Origin: Sorangium aterium
Lineage (GTDB): Bacteria; Myxococcota_A; Polyangia; Polyangiales; Polyangiaceae
Assembly: GCF_028368935.1 (NCBI RefSeq)
Contig: NZ_JAQNDK010000001.1
Span: 3,162,001-3,226,000, forward strand
Length of the DNA stretch: 64,000 bases
Reading direction: 5' to 3'
Shown here: piece by piece, positions 38,170-47,710 of the stretch
How the letters are laid out: each line of letters opens with the position of its first letter
How positions within the stretch are numbered: position 1 is the first letter of the stretch
Translations under genes and position numbers: made by a program
The notes under the pieces: generated by a model
What the model was told of the DNA's origin: nothing
Seen by the model: the letters and a program-made list of their open reading frames with translations, nothing else
The model's database searches: none

Positions 38170-38916
38170 ATGACTCACACCAAGGTCCTCCTCAGTTACA
38201 TCGCAGCGGCGCTTGCATCGAGCCTTGTATCGGTTTCCTGCTCGCGACGCGAACAGTCGGAACCCGGACGAGACGAATCAACTGCTCCGTCGCACGCGCC
38301 TTCCGTAGCGAGGTCCGCGATCTCGGATCCCGTGGAACCAAGCCCGGAGCCCACGCTTCAGCCACAAGCCGCGAACGACTTACCTCAACCTACGCCTCGC
38401 TCCCCTCCGATCCTCGAGGCGGACCCGAATTCGAAGGGAGTGAGAATGGGCAAGCCGCTTTTTTCCTGCTACTACGTGAGTTTTGCCTGGGGCCTTAGTA
38501 AGCATCACGGGCACGTCATTGATGATCAGGGCCGGATTTGGTTCTATGACCTGGGAAGGACCTGGGATCCCCAACCCGCCGGGGACGGACTCTATCTTGA
38601 GACCGGGCTGAGAGAGCGATTCAGAAATCCCGTCCTCCAGTCGCGCCGCGTTCCTCCTGCGCAGCTGGCCGACATGCGGAAGAAGGCGGAGATCGCTCGA
38701 GGCGGTCTAATCGAGAAGAAGTCCATGGCGCGTGATGCGGGCAGCGCCGGCTGCGAGGCCTACCTGTGGGAGAGATCCGACGCGTACCGGGAAGTTAAGC
38801 TCGGCACCAGTGGCGGCTATGAGATTCGCAACTCCAGCTTGGAGGCCGGCCATCTCCAAGAGTGGCTACGGGAAGAAGTCGGCATCGGCATCCCTCCGCA
38901 GTCCCGGCAGAAGTAA
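38170..38916 (+). CDS. cassette-borne lipoprotein of unknown function
   Basis: The product is 248 residues. The signal peptide (KVLLSYIAAALASSLVSVSC) carries a Cys24 consistent with a lipobox. A Pro/Ser-rich linker runs to about 90. The globular part has HHGHVIDDQGRIWFYDLG near 116 and ends with a helix (LQEWLREEVGIG). I recognise no family. It sits between core site GTTGGGC (38129) and the second attC-like site (38941-39026), mirroring the nuclease cassette. Its composition is intermediate. Confidence 0.75.
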   Translation: MTHTKVLLSYIAAALASSLVSVSCSRREQSEPGRDESTAPSHAPSVARSAISDPVEPSPEPTLQPQAANDLPQPTPRSPPILEADPNSKGVRMGKPLFSCYYVSFAWGLSKHHGHVIDDQGRIWFYDLGRTWDPQPAGDGLYLETGLRERFRNPVLQSRRVPPAQLADMRKKAEIARGGLIEKKSMARDAGSAGCEAYLWERSDAYREVKLGTSGGYEIRNSSLEAGHLQEWLREEVGIGIPPQSRQK

Positions 38917-38940
38917 TGGCTCCGAAGCGTACACGAAGCT

Positions 38941-39026
38941 GCCCAACGAGGCCATGCACCCGACCGGCGCGGTCGCTCGCCTCCGGCTCGCTCGCGCGAC
39001 GGCGGGTGATGGCCAAGTCGTTAGGC
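38941..39026 (+). repeat. attC-like integron recombination site 2
   Basis: 86 bp, starting with R'' GCCCAAC and ending with R' GTTAGGC. GGCCAT-G-CACCCG on the left pairs with CGGGTGATGGCC on the right, leaving one extra G unpaired, as in site 1. The loop is longer and GC-rich. It lies 25 bp after the lipoprotein gene. Sequence after the R' site is nearly identical in both units (GTTAGGCCGCTTACGCGCCG), so the cassette junction falls at the same place in each. Confidence 0.75.
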
Positions 39027-39070
39027 CGCTTACGCGCCGGAGTGCTGGACCTCCTTGTCTCTGCTGCGCC

Positions 39071-39147
39071 GACCAGCCGCCCGATGATCTCGTGGGCGAT
39101 GCGAGCCGCCTCGACGTCGCCCGCGGCGAGCGCCGCCCCGTCCGGCG
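39071..39147 (-). repeat. partial copy of the small repeated gene, unit Y2
   Basis: Counterpart of 36962-37037: a fragment of the small gene's 3' half lying just beyond the Y2 stop, with higher identity to the intact copy. Confidence 0.65.
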
Positions 39148-39384
39148 CTACCCGCCGCGCCGGGTGCGCTCGGCGGCGAGGTCGATGACGCCGGCCGTGT
39201 CGGCCCCCTGCGCGCCGAGCAGCCGCCCGATGGTCTCGTGGGCGATGCGAGCCGCCTCGACGTCGCCCGCGGCGAGCGCCGCCCCCATGCCTTCCGCGAG
39301 CTGGCCGAGCAGCACCGTCCGCGGGTCGGCCGGTTTCGTCCGCGATTCGTCTGCCTGACGCGGTTTCGCGCACTTAGCTGCCAT
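39148..39384 (-). CDS. small repeated protein, copy Y2
   Basis: 78 residues from the ATG at 39384: MAAKCAKPRQADESRTK, then the TVLLGQLAEGMGAALAAGD helix, VEAARIAHETIGRLLG, and GVIDLAAERTRRGG. It is the best-preserved member of the family. Reading is toward the attC-like site, opposite to the cassette gene. Function is unknown. The Arg-rich end could bind nucleic acid, but this is speculation. Confidence 0.55.
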   Translation of the reverse strand: MAAKCAKPRQADESRTKPADPRTVLLGQLAEGMGAALAAGDVEAARIAHETIGRLLGAQGADTAGVIDLAAERTRRGG

Positions 39385-39459
39385 CGACGGCACGGTTGCC
39401 GCTCCCGTCGCATGCGGAAACCTACGCGATCCCTGCGGATCCCTACCCTCGGCAGGCGT

Positions 39460-39538
39460 TTCGATTCCGGCGCCTCCACCAAGAAGACACGGCGAGAGCC
39501 GTGTTTTCTGCTTTTTGTGTGCCCTGCGTGTGACCTGA
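39460..39538 (+). repeat. att-like direct repeat, copy 3 (degenerate)
   Basis: Third copy of the ssrA 3' end, with one C lost in the T-arm (GATTCCGG) and several changes in the terminator and beyond. It still ends GCGTGTGACCTGA. Unit X does not follow it; from about 39550 the sequence is unrelated, so this looks like the outer end of the tandem island. The 296 bp to 39834 show no gene. Confidence 0.85.
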
Positions 39539-39834
39539 CGAATTTTGGCGATGCTGGATTGCTGCGTGGCTGAATGTAGGTGGGACCATCCGAAACGGGC
39601 GCGGCGGGTAGCGCAAGGGCACGGGCCTTCACAGAACTCCACCGCGGGCACCAGGCCGGCGGGGTGAACCCCGGTCCGCGCCTGTGATGCCGGACCCCCG
39701 GACCCACCAGCGAGGCTGAGTGAACGGACGCCGTCCGGTGTCCGTCCAAGTTCAAATAAGCTGAGTAGCCTTCGGCTCGCCGAATCGACCGCTAGATCGC
39801 CCGCCCAGACCACTGCGCCAGGTATGATGGCGAC

Positions 39835-40272
39835 ATGACACAGCGCGACATCTCGCTTGCACTCAGCCTCGCCCTCGCCCTGGCCGGGTGCAGCGGCACC
39901 GGGGAAGACCCAAGCTCTTCAGAGGCACAATCCGGAGTGGCCATTGCTTGTGATGCTGTTACCTGCGAACAGGTTTGCTGTCCTTTATCGGGGAATTGCG
40001 CTGAAGAGACAGGCATATGCTTGGACCCAACAACCGGCCACGGCGTCTACATGAAGTGCGACGGGCCAGAAGATTGCACCAATGGGAAGGTATGCTGCAT
40101 CGGCGTCGGAGCCGCTTTTTACGGCAGCACCCAGTGCATCGCCCCCTCCGAGTGCTCCGAGTCATTCCAGCAGATCGCGTGTCATGGTGGAGGGGACTGC
40201 CCTACAGGAACGATCTGTCAGCCAGCCGAGAGCGCAGATATATTTGTGCCGACACTACTCGGCTGTCAGTAA
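39835..40272 (+). CDS. small Cys-rich lipoprotein
   Basis: The product is 145 residues. The signal peptide has lipobox LAGC (Cys19). The mature part has twelve further Cys in pairs (VTCEQVCCPL, MKCDGPEDCTNGKVCC, ACHGGGDCPTGTICQ), the disulfide-rich style common in myxobacterial lipoproteins that I associate with adhesion or surface roles. The ATG at 39835 gives a good signal. It lies just outside the third att-like repeat. Confidence 0.8.
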   Translation: MTQRDISLALSLALALAGCSGTGEDPSSSEAQSGVAIACDAVTCEQVCCPLSGNCAEETGICLDPTTGHGVYMKCDGPEDCTNGKVCCIGVGAAFYGSTQCIAPSECSESFQQIACHGGGDCPTGTICQPAESADIFVPTLLGCQ

Positions 40273-40490
40273 CTGGCCTGTGTGGCTTGGTACCCGGGAC
40301 GACTCCCAATGCAAGGCGGGCCGACTCTGCTTCAGCCAGTCGCGCCCTCCCCGGGAGGAGGCCGAGCAGGCAGATGCTGCCGCACGGTTGCAGGCGGCGC
40401 TGGATCCTGCCCTGACGTCCTGCTCATCCTCTGCCCCTTGCATTACCGCGCCCTCTCATGCCGGCGCACGTCTATCATGGTGCCATTGGC

Positions 40491-42073
40491 CTAGTCCTGA
40501 AAGCCCATCGAGACGGCTGCGGCACCGGGTTTGCCCGGGTTCGCGTTCAGATCGCCGGCGCCTCCACCGTCACCAGGGATGCCGAACTTGATCGGAGAGT
40601 CGGATTCGACGTTGGGGCCCTGGTCGGCGGTATGGGCCACCGCAAGAGAGTGTCCTCCGTGGCCTCCACCGCCCCGGCCGCCGTTGCCGCCTTTCCCGCC
40701 ATCACCACCACGGCAGCCTGGCTGCGACCCAGCCCTGTTGCCTCCGCCAGTGCCGCCGTACCCACCCACGCCGCCGTACTGGCCCTTTCCGCCTCGCCCG
40801 CCGTTGCCGCCGCGACCCGTGATGATACTGGTTTTACTCACGTGGACGCTGGCGTGGTAAGACAGAATCCCGATGCTGGATCCGCCTGGACCGCCGCCCT
40901 TGCCGGGCTCGCCGCCGCAGCCGCCAGCACCGCCGGAACCGCCCGAAGCGCCGCCCTGTGCCGCTCCTGTGCCGCAGAACATGGCTCCGCCGCGCGAGCC
41001 GCCCCCACCGCCGCCGCCGTAGCCGTGCTGCCCCGTCTGGCCATTCTCGCCAGCGCTGCCTTCTAGCCCTGTGTCTGTGAGCCTCCCCTGCCTGACGCAC
41101 CGTTACCGTTCGCGCCGTCATCCCCCACCAGGCCGCGCGTTCCATCTGTGCAGGACATGACGTCTTGCCCAGTTCCACCCAGGCCGTACGCCATCGGGTT
41201 GGTGACTGGCACAGGGTCGCCACTCTCGCCGTCGCCACCATCGCCCTTGGTACCGACGCCGCCCATCCCGCCTGAGGAAACGCCATCGTCACATGAGGTG
41301 GTGACCCGCGCCCCTCCCGTCACGACGTCCGCAGAACACGCCACGGCTCCCGGGTTCCCTGGTGCGCCCTCCCGTGCTGATTCGGCGCCTCCGTCAGCGC
41401 CGATGGCCCCATCTGCACCGTCCCCAGCCACGATCTCGCTCAGGCGCACGTCCACCGTCACCCCCGGCAGGGCGCGCATGGCGATGGAAGAACCACCCGG
41501 AACCGTGGCGTCGTGTGCGACCATCCGCATCCTGGTGAGCGTCGTGGCGACGGAGCTTCGAGGTTCGGACTCGGCCGCGTCGTCCGCAAGGGTGAGCGGG
41601 ATCCGGTTCGGTCCTGGAGCGATCGTGGTGAGCTCGCCGAGCGGATGCAGCGGCCAATGTTTACGGGGATCGCGACAATCGAGCCCACCCCATACCTCCA
41701 TACCTGCTGGCACGCGCACTTCCACGTTGAAAGGATCGGCACACACGTAGACGCGCATTCCATGGTCGCGGGCGAGATCGAACGCACGCGCGAAGGTGGC
41801 CACGGGATTCTCTCGCGTGCCCGGATCATCGTCGCGGCCATCTACGGTTAGATAGATACCCTCGCAGTCGACCGGCCGGCTGGGATTACCGTGATCGGCA
41901 TTGCAGTCTACCACCGGTGTGCACGTGAGCGTTTCCTCGCAAGGTTCCCACGCTCCCGGATCAGCACTGCACCCGAGCGTCCCGATCCCCGCAGACATGG
42001 CGACAACAAGCAGCCGAGGCCATTCCTCGGACGCTCCATGCCACCGGTTGCGCCTCGACAGTGAGCTCATCAT
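40491..42073 (-). pseudogene. glycine-rich collagen-like lipoprotein, frameshifted
   Basis: The upstream part (42073 to a TAG at 41063-41065, 336 codons) has a lipoprotein signal (TLGC), a DUF1565-like right-handed beta-helix start (DGRDDDPGTRENPVATFARAFD, GGLDCRDP) and Gly-x-x repeats. The downstream part (to 40491) continues the Gly-rich repeats in another frame (LEGSAGENGQTGQHG, GGSGGAGGCGGEPGKGG). Alignment with the intact paralogue at 42098-43732 shows both halves belong to one protein, so a single-base shift near 41070-41085 breaks it. The start at 42073 has AGGAG 5 bp upstream. Sequencing error cannot be excluded. Confidence 0.8.
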
Positions 42074-42097
42074 CCTCTCTCCTCGTATCGATGCCGC

Positions 42098-43732
42098 TTA
42101 CTCTGGCGCAGCGGGGTTCGGGTCGTTCGGATCGTCGGTAACGAAGGGAAGAAACTCGGCTACCACGCCATCGTCACCCGCGCTCTCGGTGGCGTCTGGG
42201 TCGCCACCAGGTCCACCCTTGCCCGCGGTTCCGAGCGCGAACGTCGCCTCGACCTCCTCCCGCGTCACGTCCGTGGCCCCTAGATACGCGATGCCGACCG
42301 AATGGCCGCCGAGCCCACCGCCTCCGCCGCCCCCGGGCCCCCCGTTGCCGCCATCGCCGCCGCGGCACCCTGGAAGTGTGTCGGGCACCGCTCGTCCGCC
42401 ATCGCCGCCGGGGGCTCCGCTACCCCCCGGCAGCCCCGCCCCGCCCGCCCCACCCCGGCCGCCGCGTCCCGTCTCGATCGTCGTCCCGCGGATCTTGACC
42501 TTGGACCCCCTCGTGGCGATACCGATGCTCGCGCCCCCGGCAAAGCCACCTTTCCCCGGCTTGCCGCCGCAACCGCCAGAGCCGCCAGAACCGCCGAATG
42601 CACCCCCGATCGGGCCTGCACCGCAGGCCATGGAACCACCCCTCGCGCCACCGCCCCCACCGCCCCCCTGGCCAGGGCGCCCGAATTTGCCGTCCTGTCC
42701 CTTACCCAGAGTAACCCCCCACCTGACGGCGCCTGGGCGCCTCCCTCCTTGACCCTGCGCACCAACGGCACCGTCGAGGCCGCGCTGCCCATCGCTGCAC
42801 GCCGTACTTCCCAGCTGGCCCACGCCTCCGGCACCGGCGCCGGTCGGGTTGGGATCTGGGAGAGGCTCCCCGTTCCCAGCTCCGGAGCCCCGATCCACGA
42901 GCCCGAGGCCGCCCTCGCCGCTGACCGATCGCCCGTCGTCGCACTCGGTTGTAACGGCCGGCGTCCCTGCGATGGCGTCCGCCGTACACGCGTCTGCCCC
43001 CGGGCGTCCTGGCGTTCCATCGGATGCTGCCGCGCCCTCAGCCGCGGCTCCAGGCTCGCCGTCTGCTCCGTCTCCAGCGACGATGCGGCTGTCGATCACT
43101 TCGATCTCACTGCCATCACGGAGGTAGATCGGAATCGAGCTTCCGCCCGGCTTTCCACCACGCCCAGTGATGACCTCGCTCGCCACGAGCTTGAGCTGGA
43201 CCCCTTTGAGGGTTGCTATCCCGATGGATCCTTTTTGGACGTGGTCCACATCGTTGCCGTCGGGGGCCAGGAACCGCAGGTTGGCAAACGTAAGTCCCTG
43301 TCCGCCAAACCGCACCACCTGCGGGACGGGCCCCTCCGGAGCAACGACAGTCCTCGCGCTGGCACCGAGGTGCCGCCAGCCGTTCGCGCAGTCGAACCCG
43401 CCCCAGATGCTTATGCCGTAAAACCCAAGCGTTTCTTCGAAAGTTTCCGCGCACGCGTAGACGCGGTGGCTGCCCATGTCTGCAAGTTCGAGGGCTTTCG
43501 AGAAGGTCTTCACCGGCGCCGCGCGGCTGCCGGGGTTCGCGTCGTCTCCCAGGCTTGAGCTGACGAAAATACCGCATCCGTCTTCCGGCGTTCTCACCAA
43601 GGGGTCATCGTCGCAGACGGGTACCCTATCCGGACCGGAGGAACACCCGCACAAGAAGGCAGCGATTCCGTACGCGAGCGCGATGGGCACCATGATAGCC
43701 ACCCCGCGCCGACTTTTCGATGAGGTATCCAT
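42098..43732 (-). CDS. glycine-rich collagen-like surface lipoprotein
   Basis: The product is 544 residues from the ATG at 43732 (GGAG about 11 bp upstream; an ATG at 43759 is also open). The signal peptide (LAYGIAAFLCGC) is followed by a DUF1565-like domain (VSSSLGDDANPGSRAAPVKT, YACAETFEETL, WGGFDC). From about residue 175 come Gly-x-x and poly-Gly blocks interrupted by short beta segments (GASIGIATRGSKVKIRGTTI). These likely form extracellular fibres or beta-helices. It is the middle gene of a minus-strand operon after the PEGA gene, 20 bp downstream of it. Confidence 0.82.
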   Translation of the reverse strand: MDTSSKSRRGVAIMVPIALAYGIAAFLCGCSSGPDRVPVCDDDPLVRTPEDGCGIFVSSSLGDDANPGSRAAPVKTFSKALELADMGSHRVYACAETFEETLGFYGISIWGGFDCANGWRHLGASARTVVAPEGPVPQVVRFGGQGLTFANLRFLAPDGNDVDHVQKGSIGIATLKGVQLKLVASEVITGRGGKPGGSSIPIYLRDGSEIEVIDSRIVAGDGADGEPGAAAEGAAASDGTPGRPGADACTADAIAGTPAVTTECDDGRSVSGEGGLGLVDRGSGAGNGEPLPDPNPTGAGAGGVGQLGSTACSDGQRGLDGAVGAQGQGGRRPGAVRWGVTLGKGQDGKFGRPGQGGGGGGGARGGSMACGAGPIGGAFGGSGGSGGCGGKPGKGGFAGGASIGIATRGSKVKIRGTTIETGRGGRGGAGGAGLPGGSGAPGGDGGRAVPDTLPGCRGGDGGNGGPGGGGGGGLGGHSVGIAYLGATDVTREEVEATFALGTAGKGGPGGDPDATESAGDDGVVAEFLPFVTDDPNDPNPAAPE

Positions 43733-43752
43733 GACCTGGAGCTCCACATTCG

Positions 43753-44832
43753 TTACCATGCACCGATCATTATCAGCCCCGCGTGCTGTCCGCTCACCGT
43801 GGGAATGACACGCACGCCATCGCTGGGCGGCGAGGTTCGGTCCACGAGCAGAGACGCGAGCGTCAGCACACCGATCGCGCTGCCGGACGCAAGGGTCACC
43901 CAGCCGGCTTTCTTCAGGAGATCCCGCTTCCCTTGCAGGTCGCGCAGCTCCGAGCACGCGCGCGGCGCGTCCGGGCGGGCACATCGGCTCGCGTCCTCAT
44001 CCGCGCCACGCAGCGCGGTAGCTCGATCGTGGAGCTCATCCTCGGCGTAGGCACTCCAGATCAGCAACCCGCCGCCGGCTGCCATGGTTGCCCCCGCCAC
44101 GACCGCGCCGCCGATGCGGAGCGTCGACGCGGTGGAGGACGGCTCCACGGAAGACGACGCCTGCGCTCCTCGCGCGAAGCTCTTGGTTGAGGTTCCCTTC
44201 GCAGGGGTGCCCGGCGCTACGGCGCGCGGTACCTGCAGCGAGATGGTCGTCGGCTTCCCGGCCTGCGCGTCGAACGACGCGAACGCCTCCTCATGGCCTG
44301 CCAACCGGGCCCGCACCATGTGCTGACCGGGCTCCAGGAATAGCCTGTAGGTCCGTGCAGGCGCGCTGATGGGCTTGCCGTCGATGAGCACCTCCGCGTC
44401 CGGCGGGTCGACGGACAGGTAGAGGGTCGCGACATGCGACGCTGCCTTGCGCTGCCCGGCGTCGAACCGCAGCTGTAGTTCAAGAGGCAGGACGCTGCGC
44501 TGCTCGAGACTCCAGGCGAGATGCTCGGCAGCATCACGGTACTTGCGCAGCTCGAGCTCACACAGGCCGAGCTCTCCGGCGATCTCCGCGCGCTCCTTCT
44601 CCGTGTTCGACGCCGGGTCTGTCGCCTCGAGCGCCGCCTTGTAGGCCACGTGTGCCTCGGTCCACCGACCTGCGTCACGGGCTCTCTGCGCACGGCGAAC
44701 ATGGTCCTTCACCGTCGAGCTGCCGCTTCGCTCCAGCGTCGAATAGATGTCCTCGGCGCTGGCGGGGCTCGTGTAGGCAGCGGCGGCACCAAGCATCAGG
44801 CAGAACAACAACGAAGGCGCAACGTCACGCAT
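43753..44832 (-). CDS. PEGA-domain membrane protein with TPR-like N-terminus
   Basis: The product is 359 residues. The signal peptide is MRDVAPSLLFCLMLGAAAAYTSPASA. Residues 35-115 are helical and TPR-like (WTEAHVAYKAALEATDP). Residues 130-190 form a PEGA surface domain (LYLSVDPPDAEVLIDGKPI, YRLFLEPGQHMVRARLAGHE). Two hydrophobic helices near 235 and 315 flank a short Cys-containing loop. This architecture is frequent in Sorangium and its role is unknown. It heads the operon with the two Gly-rich genes, and the sigma-factor gene is divergent. Confidence 0.85.
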   Translation of the reverse strand: MRDVAPSLLFCLMLGAAAAYTSPASAEDIYSTLERSGSSTVKDHVRRAQRARDAGRWTEAHVAYKAALEATDPASNTEKERAEIAGELGLCELELRKYRDAAEHLAWSLEQRSVLPLELQLRFDAGQRKAASHVATLYLSVDPPDAEVLIDGKPISAPARTYRLFLEPGQHMVRARLAGHEEAFASFDAQAGKPTTISLQVPRAVAPGTPAKGTSTKSFARGAQASSSVEPSSTASTLRIGGAVVAGATMAAGGGLLIWSAYAEDELHDRATALRGADEDASRCARPDAPRACSELRDLQGKRDLLKKAGWVTLASGSAIGVLTLASLLVDRTSPPSDGVRVIPTVSGQHAGLIMIGAW

Positions 44833-45048
44833 GCGCGGAACGTACTTACGCCCGGCGCGCGACGTCAACGGCGACAAATTCGCAGGGAACGGACGTTTTG
44901 CCAGGCAAAGATCGGCCCGACGACGCAAAGGAGCTCGTTGACCCTCCGAGCAGTGGAGCTGCCCAGGTACGCACATCACAAAGCGCACATTATCCTACCA
45001 AAGTTGATCGACCCTTCTCTTTCTTGAACCCTTCCGGCCAGCTCAGGG

Positions 45049-46155
45049 GTGCTACCAGCTGTGGGCAAGCCAGCACGAACTCCCCCCCACTTCGAGCGCT
45101 TCCGCCGCCTCATCAGGCGGGTCGGTGTCCCCGCGCGACACGCCGAGGACCTCGCGCAGGAAGCGCTCCTACGGGACTGGGAGGCGAGAGGGCGGCTCGA
45201 GTCGGGCGTGGATCCAGCGCCGTACTCCGTCACCATCACCCTGAACCTCGCCCGCAGCCACCTACGGGACGCGAGCCGTCGGGGTGAGGTCCTGACCCCG
45301 TTCGACGAGCACGACTTCCGAGGGGACCAACCGAGCGCGGAAGCTTTGCTCCGCAGGCAGCAGCGGGAAGCAACCATGCGCGACCTGATCGAGCAGGTCG
45401 ACCCCAAGTACCGCGACCTCTTGGTCAAGCACGAGCTCGAGGAGAAGTCCCTCGCCGAGATCGCCGCCGAGCTGGGGCTCAAGCTGGCCACCGTGAGGAG
45501 CCAGCACCGCAGGGCACTCGAGCAGCTCGACGAGGCAAAGCGGCGCTGGATGGCGCAGCAAGAATTCCGAGGCTGGGACAAGGAGCCCTGCGTCCCAGTG
45601 GCGTTCGGCCTGTTCCGTCGCCCGCGGTGGACGACCGCGCTGCACCTTCAGAAGGTCGGGGCGAAGGTCCTCGCGCAGGCGACGCTCGTCGTGCTGGCGG
45701 GCGCCGTCGTCGCGACAGCTCCACGCTCGTCAGGCTCGGCCAGCACGACCCCGTGGTTACGGCCGGCAGCGATCCACGCCGGTGCGGCCACGCCCCCGCA
45801 GCAGCACACCACACCGCCCCTCGACCAGCCAGACGCACGCCGCGCGGTCGCCGCAGCCTCGCCCCCGGTGCAGGGCGGCATCCCGGCCCCCGGCGAGAAT
45901 GCACCGGCCGCAATGAACGGCAAGCCTGCTTCACCTGCCGCAACAGCTGTACGTTCCTCACCGCCCGTCCGCGCCGTAGGCACGGTCGCGAGCGAGCGCG
46001 AGAAGGACCTGATCCTCCAGGCGCGCAAGGCCATCGAGGCCTACAACGCCAGGGCTGACGTCGAGGCGCGACGCCTGCTCGACATGCACGCCATGGAGTT
46101 CCCTCGGGGTCAGCTGGCCCGGGAGCGCGAGGCGCTGCTGCTGCAACTTCGCTGA
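45049..46155 (+). CDS. ECF-type sigma factor with C-terminal membrane extension
   Basis: The product is 368 residues. Region 2 is seen in HAEDLAQEALLRDWEARG and ITLNLARSHLRDASRR. Region 4 (residues about 105-165) has the helix-turn-helix EEKSLAEIAAELGLKLATVRS. A transmembrane segment follows (about 205-225, KVLAQATLVVLAGAVVATA), then a Pro/Ala linker and a helical periplasmic tail. The fused tail may replace a separate anti-sigma factor. GTG at 45049 or 45061 are both possible. It is divergent from the PEGA/Gly-rich operon, a likely target. Confidence 0.87.
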   Translation: MLPAVGKPARTPPHFERFRRLIRRVGVPARHAEDLAQEALLRDWEARGRLESGVDPAPYSVTITLNLARSHLRDASRRGEVLTPFDEHDFRGDQPSAEALLRRQQREATMRDLIEQVDPKYRDLLVKHELEEKSLAEIAAELGLKLATVRSQHRRALEQLDEAKRRWMAQQEFRGWDKEPCVPVAFGLFRRPRWTTALHLQKVGAKVLAQATLVVLAGAVVATAPRSSGSASTTPWLRPAAIHAGAATPPQQHTTPPLDQPDARRAVAAASPPVQGGIPAPGENAPAAMNGKPASPAATAVRSSPPVRAVGTVASEREKDLILQARKAIEAYNARADVEARRLLDMHAMEFPRGQLAREREALLLQLR

Positions 46156-47287
46156 ATCGGCGGCCGCCTTGGCGACAGATGGCCAGTGGTGGAGACGGCG
46201 GCGTCCTCGAGCGACGCTGTTACTGAGCGCCGTCGTTGATGCCGATGGCGCGCCTGTCGATCCAGCTCTTTGATGGCGGGGTGCTCGACCCACCGGCGAG
46301 CGCCACGCCGGCCGGCGCTACCCGCCGCGGCGAGCGCGCTCGGCAGCGAGATCAATGACGCCGGCAGCATCGGCTCCCGGCGCTGTCAAGCGACAGTACC
46401 TTTGGCTCTCCCGCACTGTTGCTGAAGCAGGGGCTCGGCGTCTACCGGAACTACCGCCGCAGCGCACGACCGGTGCCGGACCGGCTGGCAGTCATCAATG
46501 TCGGCTGACTTTGGCCTCGAGGACCGCGCTCGGAGCTTCACGCGTTGGACGCAGGCGGGGCCGAGGCCCACAATCGCCGTCCTACGCCGCGAGGAGCAAT
46601 CGTTGGCAGAGTGATCACGATGCGCTGCTCCGAGCGATCACGACGCGGTGATCTCGGTGATCACGATGGCGTGAGATCCGCAATCCGGTCCTTCGTGCAA
46701 GGCCGTTCGGGTGACTCGCCGACGGTGCAGACGCTTGTGCGCGGACATTGGAAGCAACAGCCTCATGGTCCTGGGTCTCAGCTGCGCAAGCTAGTCCACG
46801 TCGAACCCTACTGGCGCGGCCCGGATGACGCACCGATCGGTGTTCGCGCTCACCGCGTGCGCGGCACGCGCAACGAGTGAGCGCGGCGCGGCCGCGTGGG
46901 GGGCCGTGCGCCCCGGTGGGGCTGGACGCAGGGGCCGAGCGGCGCGAGGTCGACCAGGCGGAAGCCGGCGCCACACCCTGCGCCGCGCCGGCGTCCACCG
47001 GGCGCACCACCCGCGCGCCCGCGTCGGGTTGTTCGCTGCGCAACGCACGGTCGACGCTCGCCTGACGGCGTCGCGCTCGCCCTGGTGGACATCGACACCG
47101 GCGCGCTCGGGATGCTCGCGCGCCAGGATCTGAGCAGCGGCCGTGCTCCAGGGCGCCGGCGCGCGCGACGAACGCGCGCACAGCGAGCGATTAGAGGTGC
47201 CCGCGGCGGTTCTTCGCCTCCGTGGCCGCTCGCCTGGAGCGGCCTCCGCCGCTGGCAGCCTCTCGACACGGAAGTACAGTCCACGCC
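46156..47287. other. 1.1-kb region without a supportable gene
   Basis: GC-rich sequence with several short frames on both strands, none with convincing codon pattern, start or similarity. It contains a fragment of the small repeated gene (46313-46384) and a run of GATCACGA-type repeats near 46610-46670. It looks like eroded accessory DNA. Confidence 0.5.
46313..46384 (-). repeat. fragment of the small repeated gene
   Basis: Covers only the 3' end, coding for a version of PGADAAGVIDLAAERARRGG. There is no start or remaining N-terminal part. Confidence 0.65.
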
Positions 47288-47701
47288 ATGAGCAACGAGG
47301 AGCGGACCGAGGCGGAAGAAGACTTGGAAGAAGAGCTCGCATGGGCGGTCGATGCCCAGGTCTTCGCCATGGGCTATATCTACCTTCTGGCCTGCGCGCT
47401 GAAGCGCGGTGACGCTGATCTAGGGGTTGATCCATCCGCGTGGGAGAACACCATGGGCGCCGTCGAGCGGGCGATGATGGAGCATGTGGACGGGCGCATT
47501 CAGGGCCCCACGACCATCACCCTGGAGGACGTCGAGCGGATGCGCCGGCTTCACACGATGGGCTCCACAGCGCTGGCCGGAGGGGAGCGGCCGCCCGAGC
47601 TGTACCAGCTCTCGCTCCAGTGCATGGAGGGTCTGTTCGGTTCGGACTGGGAGCGAGCGGCGCGCGAAGCCGCCCGCAGCTTGCGCGATCCAGATCAATA
47701 A
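47288..47701 (+). CDS. hypothetical protein
   Basis: The product is 137 residues and acidic at the N-terminus (EERTEAEEDLEEELAWAVD), followed by helical segments with no known motif (FAMGYIYLLACALKRGD, LEDVERMRRLHTMG, CMEGLFGSDWERAAREAARS). There is no signal peptide. The ATG at 47288 is chosen; the open frame extends upstream only into atypical sequence. It ends 9 bp from the convergent lipoprotein gene. Confidence 0.7.
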   Translation: MSNEERTEAEEDLEEELAWAVDAQVFAMGYIYLLACALKRGDADLGVDPSAWENTMGAVERAMMEHVDGRIQGPTTITLEDVERMRRLHTMGSTALAGGERPPELYQLSLQCMEGLFGSDWERAAREAARSLRDPDQ

Positions 47702-47710
47702 ACTTCGCCA

